Part shown: piece after piece, positions 9,134 to 21,226 of the stretch | Layout of the letters: each line of letters begins with the position of its first letter | Position numbering within the stretch: the stretch's first letter is position 1 | Assembly: GCA_009667805.1 (NCBI GenBank) | Contig: CM019063.1 | Location: forward strand, 351,130,942 to 351,194,941 | DNA from: Leptobrachium leishanense | Taxonomy: Eukaryota > Chordata > Amphibia > Anura > Megophryidae | Length of the DNA stretch: 64,000 bases | Direction: 5' to 3' | Program-made: the position numbers and the translations under genes | Notes under the pieces: model-generated | What the model was told of the DNA's origin: nothing | The model's database searches: none | The model's input: the letters and a program-made list of their open reading frames with translations, nothing else

Positions 9134-11471
9134 ATGTCTGGTACCCCCATCTCAATGGAACAGGAGATGGTCTTAAAGAAGGGTCTATCTTTTGTACCAA
9201 AGCCAAAATTTAATTCATTTAACTGGATTAAGGATATCAATTTGTTTGCGCGAAAATTGGCCTTGAAGAAATTTCATGTGTTAAAAAGAGAAAAACAAGC
9301 GAAAATGAAAGGTTTAGAGGTGAAAGAACTGGAATGTTTGGAAACCTTAATCCAACTTCTAAATGAGAACGAAGCCCCTGAGAAGGGCCCACCTTATTCC
9401 AATTTAAAATCTAAGACCACCTTTACCCCCTCAATAAAACAATACGATAACCTGGAGTTATTCAGGAAATTGGTCTGCCAAGATATAGAGAAACTGAGCG
9501 GTAATCCAAAAATCGAATTAACTGAAGATAACCTCACGATAAAGGAGAGAAAAGCACTCAAAGAACTAACCATGAATACAGACTTTATTATAAAACCCTC
9601 CGATAAGGGGGGGAATATAACTATTATGTCTAAGGATCAGTATGAACTCATGGTAAAAACCCTTTTAGAGGACAATAAAGTCTATGTAAGACTACCACAG
9701 GACCCGACTAAAAGATTTATGGATCAGTTGGGTGAAATTTTGATCCGTGGGTACGAGAAAGGTCACATTTCAGAGGAAGAATATAAGTTCTTAAAAACTG
9801 ACAAACCTACCATTGCAACATTCTATGCGCTACCTAAAGTGCACAAAAATTTGGAAAAACCACCTGGTAGACCCATAGTGTCCGGAATTGGGAATTTAAC
9901 GCAGAATTGTAGTCAATACATAGACCAGATCCTACAAGACCTAGTTAAAACTTTACCTTCGTACCTTCGGGATACAAAACAACTCTTACAGATTATGAAT
10001 AATCTCAAACTCCCAAAAGAGGCTTGGATGTGTAGCCTTGATGTGGAGGCTTTGTATAGCTCCATCCCCCACTCTGAGGGCCTACTACACATTAGGTTGG
10101 CCCTGTATGAATCGGGTGATTTCACAGAGGAATTTATTAATTTCATTGGGGAACTTTTGGCCTTTGTTTTAAAACATAATTACTTCATTTTTGATCGGAA
10201 GTTTTACCATCAGATACAGGGCACTAAAATGGGCACTACTTGTGCGCCAGCGTATGCCAACCTATACCTAGGCGTTTGGGAGAAACAACAAATCTTTTCA
10301 GACTACAATCCATACCGCTCTAAAATTCTATTCTGGAAAAGATACATCGATGATATTATCTTGATATGGGGTGGTACCTCGGAAGAATTTGTAGATCTAA
10401 CAAATTATCTGAATAGAAACACTTTAAACCTTCGCTTCACACATGAAATTCATCGTGACTCCTTAAATTTTCTGGATGTAACATTAACACGCAATGAAGA
10501 ACTGGTTAGCACCACTCTATATCGAAAAGAGACAGCTACGAATAATCTACTTAACTGGTCGAGCTTCCATCCGAAATCACTGAGATTGGGAATACCCTAC
10601 GGACAATATCTAAGACTAAAGCGAATATGCTCATCTGAAATTGAGTATGAAAAACAGGCAAAAACCCTTCAAAAAAACTTCAAAGAGAAAGGGTACCCAA
10701 ATAGAGTCCTCAAGCAGGGCATACCAAAAGGCAGCATATCACTCGAGAGAGACTCTTCTACAAGATCCATCTAAAACAAACTCAAACCAGATACGCTGTA
10801 TTGTAACTATGACACAGGGAACAACTTAGCAAGGATATTATGGATTACAACTTATAACTTTATACTATATTAAATCCACTTACTTTAGACCCACATCTAA
10901 AAGAATCAATAGGGCCTCATGCGACCATCACAAATAGAAGATGCAGAAACTTGAAAGATCTGCTTGTCCATAGCCACTATGAAAAAATAACATCACCAAC
11001 AACGAGTTGGCTATGTAACAATCTAAAAGGAACCTATAGTTTGGGCGATGCAAAAGTTGTCCTAATATCTTGAGAGACTCTAAAGTGATTCAGGATACTA
11101 GACAAGAGAAGTCTTTCGTAATTCAGAATTTCTTTAACTGTAATACATCAGGTCTAGTCTATATGATCACGTGTGGGTGCGGAAAAAAGTACATAGGTAA
11201 AACCTTCCGCCCCTTTAAGTACAGGATCAGAGAACACATTAGATCAGTTGGTGGACATATAGATACACCCGTAGCAAGGCATGTTAGGCAGTGCCAGAGA
11301 GGCAACACCAGTAACTTAAAATTCTGTGGAGTAGAACTAGTTAAACACCATCCTAGGGGGGGTAACTATGACCTCCGTTTGAGACGTAGGGAATGCTTTT
11401 GGACATATACCCTACATACGCTGGCACCAGAAGGCCTCAATGAAGGATTCACCTTCAGTCCCTTTATTTAA
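9134..11471 (+). pseudogene. Penelope RT-endonuclease, downstream copy (frameshifted)
   Basis: The first 546 residues (9134-10774) are open and carry the whole RT: GLSFVPKPKF near residue 17, ALPKVHK near 232, GRPIVSG, motif A SLDVEALYSSIP near 299, motif B GTKMGTTCAPAYANLYLG near 362, catalytic YIDDI near 403, and FLDVTLTR near 446. An extra G around 10720, compared with the upstream copy, shifts the frame and ends it. Further differences are a lost base near 10802, a replaced stretch around 10845-10877, and a lost base near 11041. The GIY-YIG domain is open again at 11070-11471. So the RT is complete but detached from its endonuclease. Confidence 0.9.
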
Positions 11472-12356
11472 ATTCCATCTGGTTTTCCATAAATCTTCAT
11501 TAATTTACTTGAATTTATTTTCTCTGCTGAGAATTTTTAAGACAGTCTTTATAGTTTAAGCAGAATAATCCAATATTATGTATTTTTTGTACGAGGAATG
11601 TAAATATACACACATATGTATTTAATTTTGAAATATGGTATAAGGAAAATGGGGGGGAAGAAAATACACCCCTTTTTTTGCACTTTTTTGTCACAATAGG
11701 CATCATTGGATGTTTTGCACCATGTCTTGTTGTAAAGGTTACAATATATACCTATGACCTATTAGTTCCCTTAGCTTGAAGAACATACACAAATTAATTG
11801 TATATTTTTGGCTCGCTTTTTTGCATATACACTAAACTCTGCAGGTAATAAAAAATGACTATCTATAGATATCCAGATAATAAACAGACGGTGAGAGTTT
11901 GGTGGGGGGATAAGATAAACACCTTCTTTGTGAGTACGTGTAGAGCAATTATTATTATCTCCACTTTTTAGAACGATGCTCTTTAGATACTCATAAGGAG
12001 GTAAACTAGAGTTTGATATACTAATCAAACCATACAATCCCCAGTTCGGAATTTACTTGTTAAACCGAATGCTATTAAATCTTGCAGACAGTTTAAGGTA
12101 GTCTTAAATAATCAACTGACGATACACCGAACATTCAAACAAGCTGGAACGCATTCGTGTGAGATACAAACATAGAGAATTATTTCTCTTCAATCCTTGA
12201 ACCACCAACATAAGTTCATTGGTGGGGAGAGAGTCACATGATTGCCGACAAATGCGGAAACTAGGATATGCAAATAACTTTTCACAGCGATCTAAACGAG
12301 CCAAGTTAATTAAAGGGGGAACACTATAAATAGGATCTATAGGTTCAGACAACTTC

Positions 12357-12401
12357 ACGCTCTGGACGAAGCCGGTTATGCGGCGAAACGCGCGTTAGCG
12401 T
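12357..12401 (+). ncRNA. Hammerhead-ribozyme-like motif, downstream Penelope copy
   Basis: Base-for-base the same motif as at 6005-6049: stem I ACGCT with AGCGT, core CTGGACGA, stem II closed by GCC/GGC, GAAA, and palindromic stem III. The two motifs are 6.35 kb apart, one unit length. If active, they could cut a tandem transcript into unit-length RNA. Confidence 0.6.
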
Positions 12402-12576
12402 ATTTTTTTGGCAATGGCCATATGTCTGCTTTTAACTATCTAGCACGGGGTGCACTTTCTCTCTTTTGGCGACTCAAATGATTTAATGATATGGAGTTAG
12501 GCAGAATGTATATACCATATAACCTAGCATATTGATGCATTTAGGGATAGTATAGGAATCATTTATTGATATTCTT

Positions 12577-13300
12577 GGGGAACCATTAGCAATATACAGC
12601 AGCTACCCGTAATCACATTGTGTTATTCCAGCTTGTTGGTGTGCCGACTTTGGGGAAACGTTTTTCCAGTCACATAACCCTAATGTGTTGATTTTGATTA
12701 ACTAACTCTCGGCAAACTAGATATTGCCTTAGCTTGTGAAATATACGCATTTATGTGCGGGTTGCATTATAGCTGTATTCGCTATATCTACTTATTCTAT
12801 TATCATTATTCCAATTGGTGTTTCAGCAACAGACGCTTATTGGGATTTTCATATGAAATGTGTACCCATTGGGGGCGATTCAGCAAATCGCTAAGTGGTG
12901 TTCTCTGTTTAGGGACTAACAATAATTTAGGGAATTATTAGCAATATACAGCAGCTACCCGCAATCATATTGTATCATCTCAGCTTGTTGGTGTGCCGAT
13001 TATGGGGAAACGTTTTTTCCAGTCACATAACCCTAATGTGTTGATAAACTATTTTTCGGCAAACTAGATATTGCCTTTGTTTGCAAAATATACGCTTTCA
13101 TGTGCGGGTTGCATTATAGCTGTATCGCTATATCTACCTACCCTTTACACCATTTTTCATTATTCCAATTGGTGCTCCAACAATAGACGCTTTTTGGTTT
13201 TATATGACATGTGTACCCATTTGGGGGCAATTCAGCAAATTGCCAACTGGTGTTCTCTGTTTAGGGACCAACAAACACTTTGTGACAACATATACGCAAT
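12577..13300 (+). repeat. Tandem duplication in Penelope 3' region (copy 2)
   Basis: The counterpart of 6227-6955. Unit starts are at about 12583 and 12937, 354 bp apart; the shorter period reflects small deletions relative to the upstream copy. Confidence 0.8.
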
Positions 13301-14479
13301 AATCTTTTTACAAGAACGGTTACCCCTTTTTTGTTGGGTTGGTAAATAGCTGTTTTTTCCTTTTGGTTTAATTTGAACATCTCATATATATATGCCGTCA
13401 ACTAGAAACGCGTGACAGGCTGGAAGATATATACAACAGGGAGTTTAACTCTAATTTATCAATCCAAAGATAAGCTCCTAATAGCATTTATATCTATCTT
13501 TGCTAACCCCCCCAAGGATTAACCGGAACTCTGTTTGTATCCGGGAATCTTTATAGATACACCGATTTTGATTTTGGTGGACAATTTTGTCTTATGGGTT
13601 ACCCTGGAGTTATACTCTATATATCTGCTTATTAATTGCGCAACTATCTACAATTACATCTGGTGTTCGGATAGATATATAGTCCTTATATGAACTGTGT
13701 ATTTGTTTAGAAGCAATTTGGTAGATTGCAATTGGTTTATAAGTTTTGGGGATCCTATCGGCAATTCATGCTGTATCTCTAATGGTTGAATCGAATATCT
13801 CCAGTATCAATGCTACCAGCCAAAGCGCGTGATCGCTTGGAAGATATATTTAGCAGGGTGTTCATTTCAACTCACCTAATTAAGGTCAAATGTCTCCTAA
13901 TTGAGAATTATTAACTCCTTACATACTCTATGCATCCTTAAATGATCTATACACATTATAATGTCGTATTGCTTTACTAAGAGTGGGTATATATTTTGAG
14001 CTATTAACAACTGCCTAACAATTATTTAGCTACATGTATTACCATTATATGCATTAATGCAGTAACAAAGTGTGGTGTATATAACCACTAAATAAACCTT
14101 ACAATTGTTCTAAAAGTAAAAACCGAGTCTCTACTTGCTACCATTACAATATACCAACCATATAGCCAATGTTTAAGTTGAGACCAAGGTCAATTACGTC
14201 GAGGTTGTAATACACATTAGCTACAGGGCAAACTCGCTAGTCTGCCCTGCAATTATCTATAGATCATAAGTCAGTCGTTAGCACCTATCACGTAGTTTAT
14301 TCTATGTTCACACTATGTTATACGTTTTGTGTTGTATATGTTAATTAATAAAGAACTATTCAAAGTACTAACTATCTAACCAACTATTATTTTAATGTTT
14401 ACCGGCACTTAGTGGCATCAGTTTAACTAGCCATTTAGGCAAGATAAAAATAGCCACATTTTCTTGTTCTTGTTTTTTC

Positions 14480-14493
14480 TGAATTCCTATAGA
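14480..14493. repeat. Right 14-bp target-site duplication of the Penelope insertion
   Basis: TGAATTCCTATAGA, identical to 3802-3815. The first T could also be counted as the last base of the element, which would make the duplication 13 bp. Confidence 0.85.
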
Positions 14494-14764
14494 TCCTATA
14501 AAATCTCAGCCTAGATAGCATATATAAATGGGGATTATGCAAACTCTAGTAACATCGATATGCCTAAAATAGGTAAATTATATACGGTGATTCCCAGTGT
14601 TCTGGGATAAGTGGATGATCAAATCGACCAGTTAAAATGCAACCATGAATAATCTATGTGCAATAATGCCACTGTGCAATTAAGCAGAAAAAGTGCGTAT
14701 ATTGCAGAAAGCAACTAAAGTGCAGATGCAAACAAAGGTGCATATATGAAAATGTCCTTAGAAC
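14494..14764. other. Unassigned flank between Penelope and hAT element 1
   Basis: AT-rich sequence with short phrases such as AAAGTGCAGATGCAAAC. I see no gene and no match to other parts of the window. It does not continue G1. Confidence 0.4.
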
Positions 14765-15725
14765 TAGGGATGAGCCGAACACCCCCGAGTTCGGTTCGCA
14801 TTTGAACTCAAACTTTTCAAATGTTCGAATTCGAACTCGAACTCAATACAAGTCAATGGGACTCAAAATTCGATTTTTAGAGTGCCCTCCAAGAGGGCAT
14901 ATATGCTAGATATTTGCCATAAAAGGTCTATAGGGGTCCGGGTAGTGCCCTGGGGGACAGGAAACAAGGACAAAAAGGGACAGTGAGTTTTCCATGAAAT
15001 AAAAACGAAAAATTCCTTCAAATATCGTGCCTAGGAGGTCCCCATAACCTGCCCGTGAAGTGGTGGATTTCTAGGATGTATAGAAACATTTAAAAACAAA
15101 AAAATGACGTTTCAAATGACGGTAAATGCTTTTCCTTTAATCTATTCAGGAAAGGGAAGGCTGCCTGTATGAAAAGACATTTTATGACGCGCAAAAAAAG
15201 TTTAGTGATTTTTTGGCTAAATTATGGTGAAACTTATGCAGGCTTTGGATGAAAGTAACAATAGGTGCTTTAAAATTGGGCCTTTAGCGTCGGCAACAGT
15301 GCCGTCACACAGTAACCCCTCTGAGGATATGAATCTGGTACAGGCGTCAGTGGCAGTGCACCCAAATATTGTGCCTTTGGTGCAGGCCAGCAAGTGCATT
15401 CATACAGTAACCCCTCTGTGGTATTGTGGAAGAGTGCAGGGGTGGACCATGCGGTCCCATATTTAAAAAGATTTGAATCTGGTAAAGGCGTCAGTGCACG
15501 CAGATATTGTGCTTTTGGTGCCAGGCCTGCAAGTGCCATCATACAGTAACCCCTCTGTGGTATTGTGGAAGAGTGCAGGGGTGGACCATGCGGTCCTATA
15601 TTAAAAAGATATGAATCTGGTAAAGGCGTCAGTGCACCCAGATATTGTGCTTTTGGTGCCAGGCCAGCAAGTGCATTCATACAGTAACCCCTCTGTGGTA
15701 TTGTGGAAGAGTGCAGGGGTGGACC

Positions 15726-16255
15726 ATGCGGTCTAGGGATGTGCGTTTCGGGTTTCGGAATTTCGGAATTTTCACGAAATTTCCCGATTCGTGTTTTCGG
15801 ATGCGGCCGATTTTCCCAAAAATTTTTAGATCTGAAAATGTCAGATCAAAAAGTTTTCCGAGCCGAAACGAAATATTTTCGGAATTTTTGAATGGACTTG
15901 AAATATGTCAAATCGAAATTTATTTTTGCTCTATTCCTGATTTGATCTTTATTTAATAAAAAAAAATACGATAGAAACGCCAGAATTATCGTAGACACTT
16001 TGAAACGAGGAGAACAGAAGTTCCGAAAAAACGAAAATTTCCGAAATTTCCGAAAAGTCGATACAAAAACGAGCAAAGTGACACGAAAATACAAAAAATG
16101 GTCAATAGTCCGAAAAAAAATGTACACGAAAAACTAACCGAACCGAATCGAAACAGAAATCGGTCGAAACGAGCCGCATCGAAAAGTTTAAACATCCGAA
16201 CAAATCGAACCGAATCGAACCGAAAAAAAAATCAGTGCACAAGCCTAATGCGGTC
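15726..16255. repeat. 8-bp target duplication pair around the MITE
   Basis: ATGCGGTC occurs at 15726-15733 and 16248-16255, directly outside the MITE. Eight base pairs is the hAT signature. Removing the MITE and one copy restores the periodicity of the host array. Confidence 0.92.
15734..16247 (-). mobile_element. 514-bp hAT-type MITE
   Basis: Tips are TAGGGATGTGCGTTTCGG on the left and TGCACAAGCCTA on the right (reverse complement TAGGCTTGTGCA). The interior is rich in TTTCGG and CCGAAA phrases and has no transposase. Both tips and adjacent sequence match the two ends of the 22-kb element at 22019-44204: its right tip reads GCACATCCCTA and its left tip TAGACTTGTGCACC. The MITE is therefore an internally deleted derivative of that family, inserted in opposite orientation. 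Confidence 0.88.
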
Positions 16256-16567
16256 CTATATTAAAAATATATGAATCTGGTAAAGGCGTCAGTGCACCCA
16301 AATATTGTGCTTTTGGTGCCAGCCCAGCAGGTGCCATCATACAGTAACCCCTCTGTAGTATTGTGGAAGAGTGCAGGGTTGGACCCTGCGGTTCAAAAAA
16401 TTAAAATGATATAAATGTGGCACAGGCGTCAGTGCAGCCAAATATTGTGCCTTTCATGGCAGCAAGTGCCTTCACACCGTAACCCTTTTGTGGTATTGTG
16501 GAAGAGTTCAGTGCTGGAGATTTTGTGAATGCAGAAGACATCCCCGATCTATTCCGTTACGTCAGCA

Positions 16568-19500
16568 TCAGGGGATTGATAGCTGCTGATCCAGGACTGA
16601 TTCATTTTTATAAATGTCAGCCGGTCTACAGAGTCGGTGGACAGATTTGTCTATGACAAAACTTCCAGCGGCACTGAACGTCCTTTCAGAAAGCACACTA
16701 GATGAAGGGCAACCTAGTAGCTGCATAGCATATTGGCTAAGTTCTGGCCAGTGATCCAATCTCAACACTCAGTAAGCCAGTGGATCATCTGCTGGAAAGG
16801 TATCCAGGTCTGCCCTTGCCCCTAGGTAGTCCTGCACCATATGGTGAAGACGCTGGCAATGGGTGGCTACATTTGATGTCCCAGGGCGTCGTGGACTAAA
16901 AAAATTTAAAAAGGCATCAGTCAAGTGGCCCGGCCTTCACCACTATTCCTCTGATCATCCGCAGCCTCAGAAGTCACCTGTGGATCAAGAAGGGTTGCCA
17001 ACCAGTAATTATCCCTCTCCTTGATAGCACGAATCCTGGGGTCCTTTAGCAGGCTTTGCATAATAAGGGAGCCCATGCAGCGTAGGTTGGAGGTGGTATT
17101 AGCTTCCGAGTCTTCCTGGTCAATGAGGATGACCGTATCGTGCACTTCCTCCTCCCAGCCACGTACTAGTCCTTGAGGAATCCCTTGAGGAATCCCCACC
17201 TTCAATGCCCCCACTACTTAAATATTCCTCATCATCATCATCATCCTGTCTGATCTGAGGAGGACCCGCTGGAATGCTGTCTGCGGAAAGACTGGGGCCT
17301 TCAGAGCTAGGGAAGGCCTCCTCTTCCTCCCGCTGCTCTGCCTCTAGAGCCACAGCTATAATTCCCAGCAGAGTGTGCTCCAGCAGGAACACTAAAGGAA
17401 TTGTGTCACTGATGCATGCACTGTCCCTGCTCACCATCCTCGTTGCCTCCTCAAATGGTGATAGTACAGTGCATGCATCCTTGATCATCAGCCATTGTGG
17501 GGGGGAAACAAGTTGAACTGAACCTGTCCTTATGCCATACTCACACAGGTACTCGTTGATGGCCCTTTGCTGCTTGTGCAGACACTGCAGCATTGCTAAT
17601 GTCGAGTTCCATCTGTGGGCATGTCACAGATTAGACGGTTTGTGGGAAGGTGGAATTCTCTTTGAATTTCTGGAAGGCGAACGCTTGCAGGGAATGACCG
17701 TCTGAAGTGGCTGCAGACTTTTCTGGCCTTGCTGAGAAGCTCTGCCAGCCCTGGGTACTTGGTTAGGAAACGCTGTACCACTAGATTTAGGACGTGTGCT
17801 AGGCATGGTACATGCGTCAATTTACCCTTGCGTAGGGCGGAGAGAAGGTTGCTGCCATTATCACAGACGACCATTCCCAGCTGAAGCTGGCATGGTGTTA
17901 ACCATCTCTGCACCTGCCCCTGCAGAGCTGACAGAATTTCTGGCCTGGTGTGGCTCCTGTCCCCTAAACAAACCAGCTCAAGCACAGTATGGCATCGTTT
18001 TGCTTGAGCCATTGCATAGCCCCTGTCAGGCGTCGGTTTAACTGCCACTTCTCCAGAGACACAGAAGGAGGAGGAAGAGGGAGAGGTGGTGGTGGTGGAT
18101 CAAACAGACCTCATACAAGCAGCTTTCTGGAGGTGTGGTAGATGAACAAGCTCCAGCACAGAGCCCCATCTTGGATCCCTCCCAGCTGCAATCAGAGTTT
18201 CAGAGTTACCCAGTGTGCAGTGAAGGAAATGTAACGACCCCGTCCATGCTTGCTGGACCACGTGTCTAAAGTCCACATGCACCTTGTTGCTGACTGCCTT
18301 TCCCAATGACTCGATAACATTGTCTTCCACGTGCTGGTATAGAGCTGGAATGGCCTTCTGTGAAAAGTAATGGCGTTTTGGAACATGCCACTGTGGTACA
18401 GCACATTCAGCAAATTCACGGAAGGGAGCAGAGTCCAATCGCTGGAAAGGCAGCAGCTGCAATGCGAGTAATTTTGCTAAACTGGCATTTAGACACTGTG
18501 CTTGGGGATGGTTGGGACTATATTTTTTCTTACGCTGCAGCAGCTGGGGCAACGTAATCTGACTGCGTAAATCTTCAGCTGATGGGATGCTGTCACATTG
18601 TGAGGAAGGAGGAGGTACATCCATTACTGTAGCATCATCCCTGTCAGTGGAGGTTGTAGCCAATGACATGGCAGGACATACAGTGGGGGTAGAGACAGAT
18701 GAGGAGGAGGAGGAGGAGGACCTACACAAAGTTTTGCGCCAACGGGATGTGTGGCAGGTGGTCATATGTCGCCTCAAGCACGTGGTACCCAAGCGTCCGG
18801 TGTCTTTCCCACACTTGAGCCTCATCTGACATAGATTACAAATAGCAACGGTGGGGTCTGCTGCACATTTCTTAAAGAACTCCCAGACAACAGAGTTCCT
18901 GGATGTGTGCCTTGAGACAACAGCGCTCTGCACCTGAGCAGCTCTGACATCTGATGCCTTGGACTGGCTAGTGCTACGGTTGGTCATAGAGGATGTTGTG
19001 CCTCGTGTTTGTTGTGCCTCCTCCTCCTCCTCACTTGACTCCTCTGTTCAATCAGGCACCCAGGTGGAGGGAGTCAGTGACCTCATCATCATTTTCATCA
19101 TCACCCCCTATCTCCTTGTCACTGGAGCCAACTTGGCAGTATGCTGCAGCTGCTGGGGCAACTTGAGTGCCAGTTATTTGTGTGTCATCACTGGCACCCC
19201 CTTCCTCAACCTCAGAGATTGAATGAGAGCACTGTACTTGCTGCGCATCCTCAAGCAGCATGTCACTGTCATTGTAGTCAAACAATTCAGCTGACTCCTC
19301 CGTGTGTGATAGTGAGGCTATGGCAGGAGTAGCTGTGGACATGGAGGCTGCATTAGATGTTTTGGCAGCTGAGGTGGACTGTAAAGCACTACAAGCCTGG
19401 CTGGCAGAGGACTCGGAGGATGAGGATGGCCTGCTTAGCCAATCCTGCAAATCCTCTGTATGTTGCTGCTGCTTAAGACGGCCAGCACCAGTTAGAAATG

Positions 19501-19630
19501 ACAAGCGTGACCTTGCAGAGGATGCACCACGTCCCCCACGACCAGAGGCACAGCCTCCCGACACAGAGGCTGCTTGTCCTCTTATCTGTGTCTGGGAGCG
19601 TCTGCCTGTCCTTTTTGGACTTTCTGACAT
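16568..19630 (-). pseudogene. hAT 1 transposase (BED zinc finger, frameshifted)
   Basis: Starts at ATG 19630-19628 (MSESPKRTGRRSQ), with an acidic, serine-rich N-terminus ending at 19052. The BED zinc finger lies in 18987-18100: VWEFFKKCAADPTVAICNLC, then RRHMTTCH. The catalytic core continues in 18048-17596 (VVCDNGSNLLSALR, VPCLAHVLNLVVQ), 17593-17120 and 17214-16921. The C-terminal hAT dimerisation motif GCPSSSVLSERTFSAAG is at 16768-16568. Frames change at least three times and stops occur, so no full-length protein is made. In family members this enzyme cuts and pastes the element, leaving 8-bp duplications. hAT 2 at 50391-53335 is a close relative. Confidence 0.88.
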
Positions 19631-19689
19631 GGTGAGTATACAGATTAAATATATACAAAACTCTGATTCAACTCTGGTATAAAGATTAA

Positions 19690-20790
19690 AGATTTCCAGA
19701 ACTCTGGTATAACTCAGTGAGACACCCTGATAGCTGGCAGCCAGTGACAAGACACAGATTACAATTCCCAGAAACCTCCTATAAATCAGTGAGACCCCCT
19801 GATGGGTGGCAGTGACAAGACACAAATTACAATTCGCAGAAATCTGCTACAAGTCAGTGAGACCCCCTGATAGGACCCCCTGATAGCTGGCAACAGTGAC
19901 AAGACACAGATTACAATTCGTAGAAATCTGATAGAAGTATGTGGGACCCCCTGATAGCTGGCAGTGAGAAGACACAGATTATAAATCTCAGAAACCTCCT
20001 ATAAATCAGTGAGACCCCCTGATGGGTGGCAGCCAGTGAGAACACACGATTATAACAGTTCCCAAATATTTTGTAGAAATTACTGACCCCCAAAATACTG
20101 GGTGGCAGTGACAAGACATAGATTACCTCAATTCCCAAATATTTTGTAGAAATTACTGACCCCCAAAATACTGGGTGGCAGTGACAAGACATAGATTACC
20201 TCAATTCCCAAATATTTTGTAGAAATTACTGACCCCCAAAATACTGCGTGGCAGTGACAAAACACAGATCACCTTAATTCCCAAATATTTTGTAGAAATT
20301 ACTGACCCCCAAAATACTGCGTGGCACTGGCAGTGAAAAGACACAGATCACCTCAATTCCCAAATATTTTGTAGAAATTACTGAGTCCCCAAAATTCTGC
20401 GTGGCAGTGACAAGGCACAGATTACCTCAATTCACAAATATTTTGGAGAAATTACTTAGCCCCCAAAATTCTGCGTGGCAGTGACAAGACACAGATTACC
20501 TCAATTCACAAATATTTTGTAGAAATTAGTGAGCCCCCAAAATTCTGCGTGGTAGATTACCTCTGATTACCTCAATTCACAAATATTTTGTAGAAATTAC
20601 TTTACTGAGCCCCCAAAATTCTGCGTGGCAGTGACAAGACACAGATTACCTCAGATTACCTCAATTCACAAATATTTTGTAGAAATTACTGAGCCCCCAA
20701 AATTCTGCGTGGCAGATTACCTCTGATTACCTCAATTCACAAATATTTTGTAGAAATTACTGAGCCCCCAAAATGGTTGCTGGGAGTGAG
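19690..20790. repeat. About 70-bp tandem array, 5' side of hAT 1
   Basis: More than ten imperfect units. Between 20040 and 20780 each has AATTCACAAATATTTTG or AATTCCCAAATATTTTG, TAGAAATTACTGA, CCCCCAAAATTCTGCGTGG and CAGTGACAAGACACAG. The stretch 19690-20040 holds a diverged version with CAGTGAGACCCCCTGATGG. Units lie just upstream of the transposase start and may form a promoter or binding-site array; that is inference. Confidence 0.85.
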
Positions 20791-21226
20791 AACACAAAGA
20801 TTACAACAATTCCCAGATATTTGGTAGAAATGAGACCCCCCCAGTAGATGAGACCCCCCAGTAGCTGGTGGCAGACTGGCAGTAAGAACACACACTAACA
20901 CAAGATCAATCTCCTCTGAAATCTCCTCTCAAACACGTGCAGAAGCGCTGTGTGAAGCCTTATATAGTGTGCTGCGGGACTTAGCTCTGTGAGCCCATGA
21001 TTGGTCAAAATTTGCCCAATCAGGACTCCGAGCCGTGATTGGCATAGTCTTGAACTTGTCTTGCACCTGACCTGTGGTCAGGTGCAAGGCTGTAGCCAAT
21101 TACAAGCTTCAGGCCAGTGGAAAAGTGCATTGTGGTCCATTGTGGTGCATTGTGGGCGAACACGGGGAAATGTTCGTAGTTCGCGAACATGCGAACAGGC
21201 TATGTTCGATGCGAACTCCGAACCGA
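20791..21226 (-). other. hAT 1 right subterminal region
   Basis: Contains TATATAG at about 20960 upstream of the minus-strand transposase and then repeated phrases such as GTGCATTGTGG and TTCGCGAACATGCGAAC, the GAAC/GTTC-rich sequence characteristic of this end. No gene is seen. Confidence 0.4.

Larger units (their letters stand above)
3816..14479 (+). mobile_element. Penelope-like retroelement, partial tandem (pseudo-LTR) insertion
   Basis: The insertion has four parts in order: the inverted tail, a 5'-truncated copy (about 3890-8138), a longer copy (8139-14479), and a matching 14-bp target duplication on both sides. The truncated copy begins inside RT motif B. From there on the two copies align almost base for base, including 3 kb of noncoding sequence after the endonuclease. 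In such arrangements the upstream partial copy acts as a pseudo-LTR. RT sequence and the GIY-YIG endonuclease place it among Penelope-like elements, nearest to the Neptune/Poseidon type by its cysteine-rich linker. The near-identity of the copies suggests a fairly recent insertion, yet both copies have inactivating changes. Confidence 0.9.
11472..14479 (+). other. 3' noncoding region of the downstream Penelope copy
   Basis: Near-identical to 5118-8138, with small indels. It contains the second hammerhead-like motif and the second tandem duplication. It ends at TTTTTTCT, directly before the target duplication. No supported gene is visible. Confidence 0.75.
15240..16530. repeat. About 138-bp tandem array, 3' side of hAT 1
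   Basis: Five to six imperfect units. Landmarks repeat in order: CTGGTAAAGGCGTCAGTGCA, AGATATTGTGCTTTTGGTGC, CAGTAACCCCTCTGTGGTAT and AGTGCAGGGGTGGACCATGC. The CAGTAACCCC landmark falls near 15405, 15543, 15682, 16342 and 16472 (a variant). The long gap between the third and fourth is the MITE at 15734-16247. Subterminal arrays in hAT elements often carry transposase-binding sites; that role is inference here. Confidence 0.85.
14765..21226 (-). mobile_element. hAT transposon 1 (Ac-like, BED-finger transposase)
   Basis: Left end TAGGGATGAGCCGAACA, with GAGTTCGGTTCGCA just inside. The right subterminal region carries GATGCGAACTCCGAACCGAT (to about 21226), the inverted counterpart. The outermost right bases do not mirror the left tip, so the right end is eroded or slightly misplaced. 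TAGAAC occurs just outside both ends (14759-14764 and 21227-21232), shorter than the 8 bp expected for hAT. Inside lie a minus-strand transposase and tandem arrays on both sides of it. At about 6.5 kb (including a 514-bp MITE) it is long for a hAT because of these arrays. Confidence 0.7.

Noticed and set aside
17624..19682. Plus-strand frames overlapping the hAT 1 transposase
   Set aside because: Antisense shadows of the transposase. The minus-strand frames carry the BED and dimerisation motifs.
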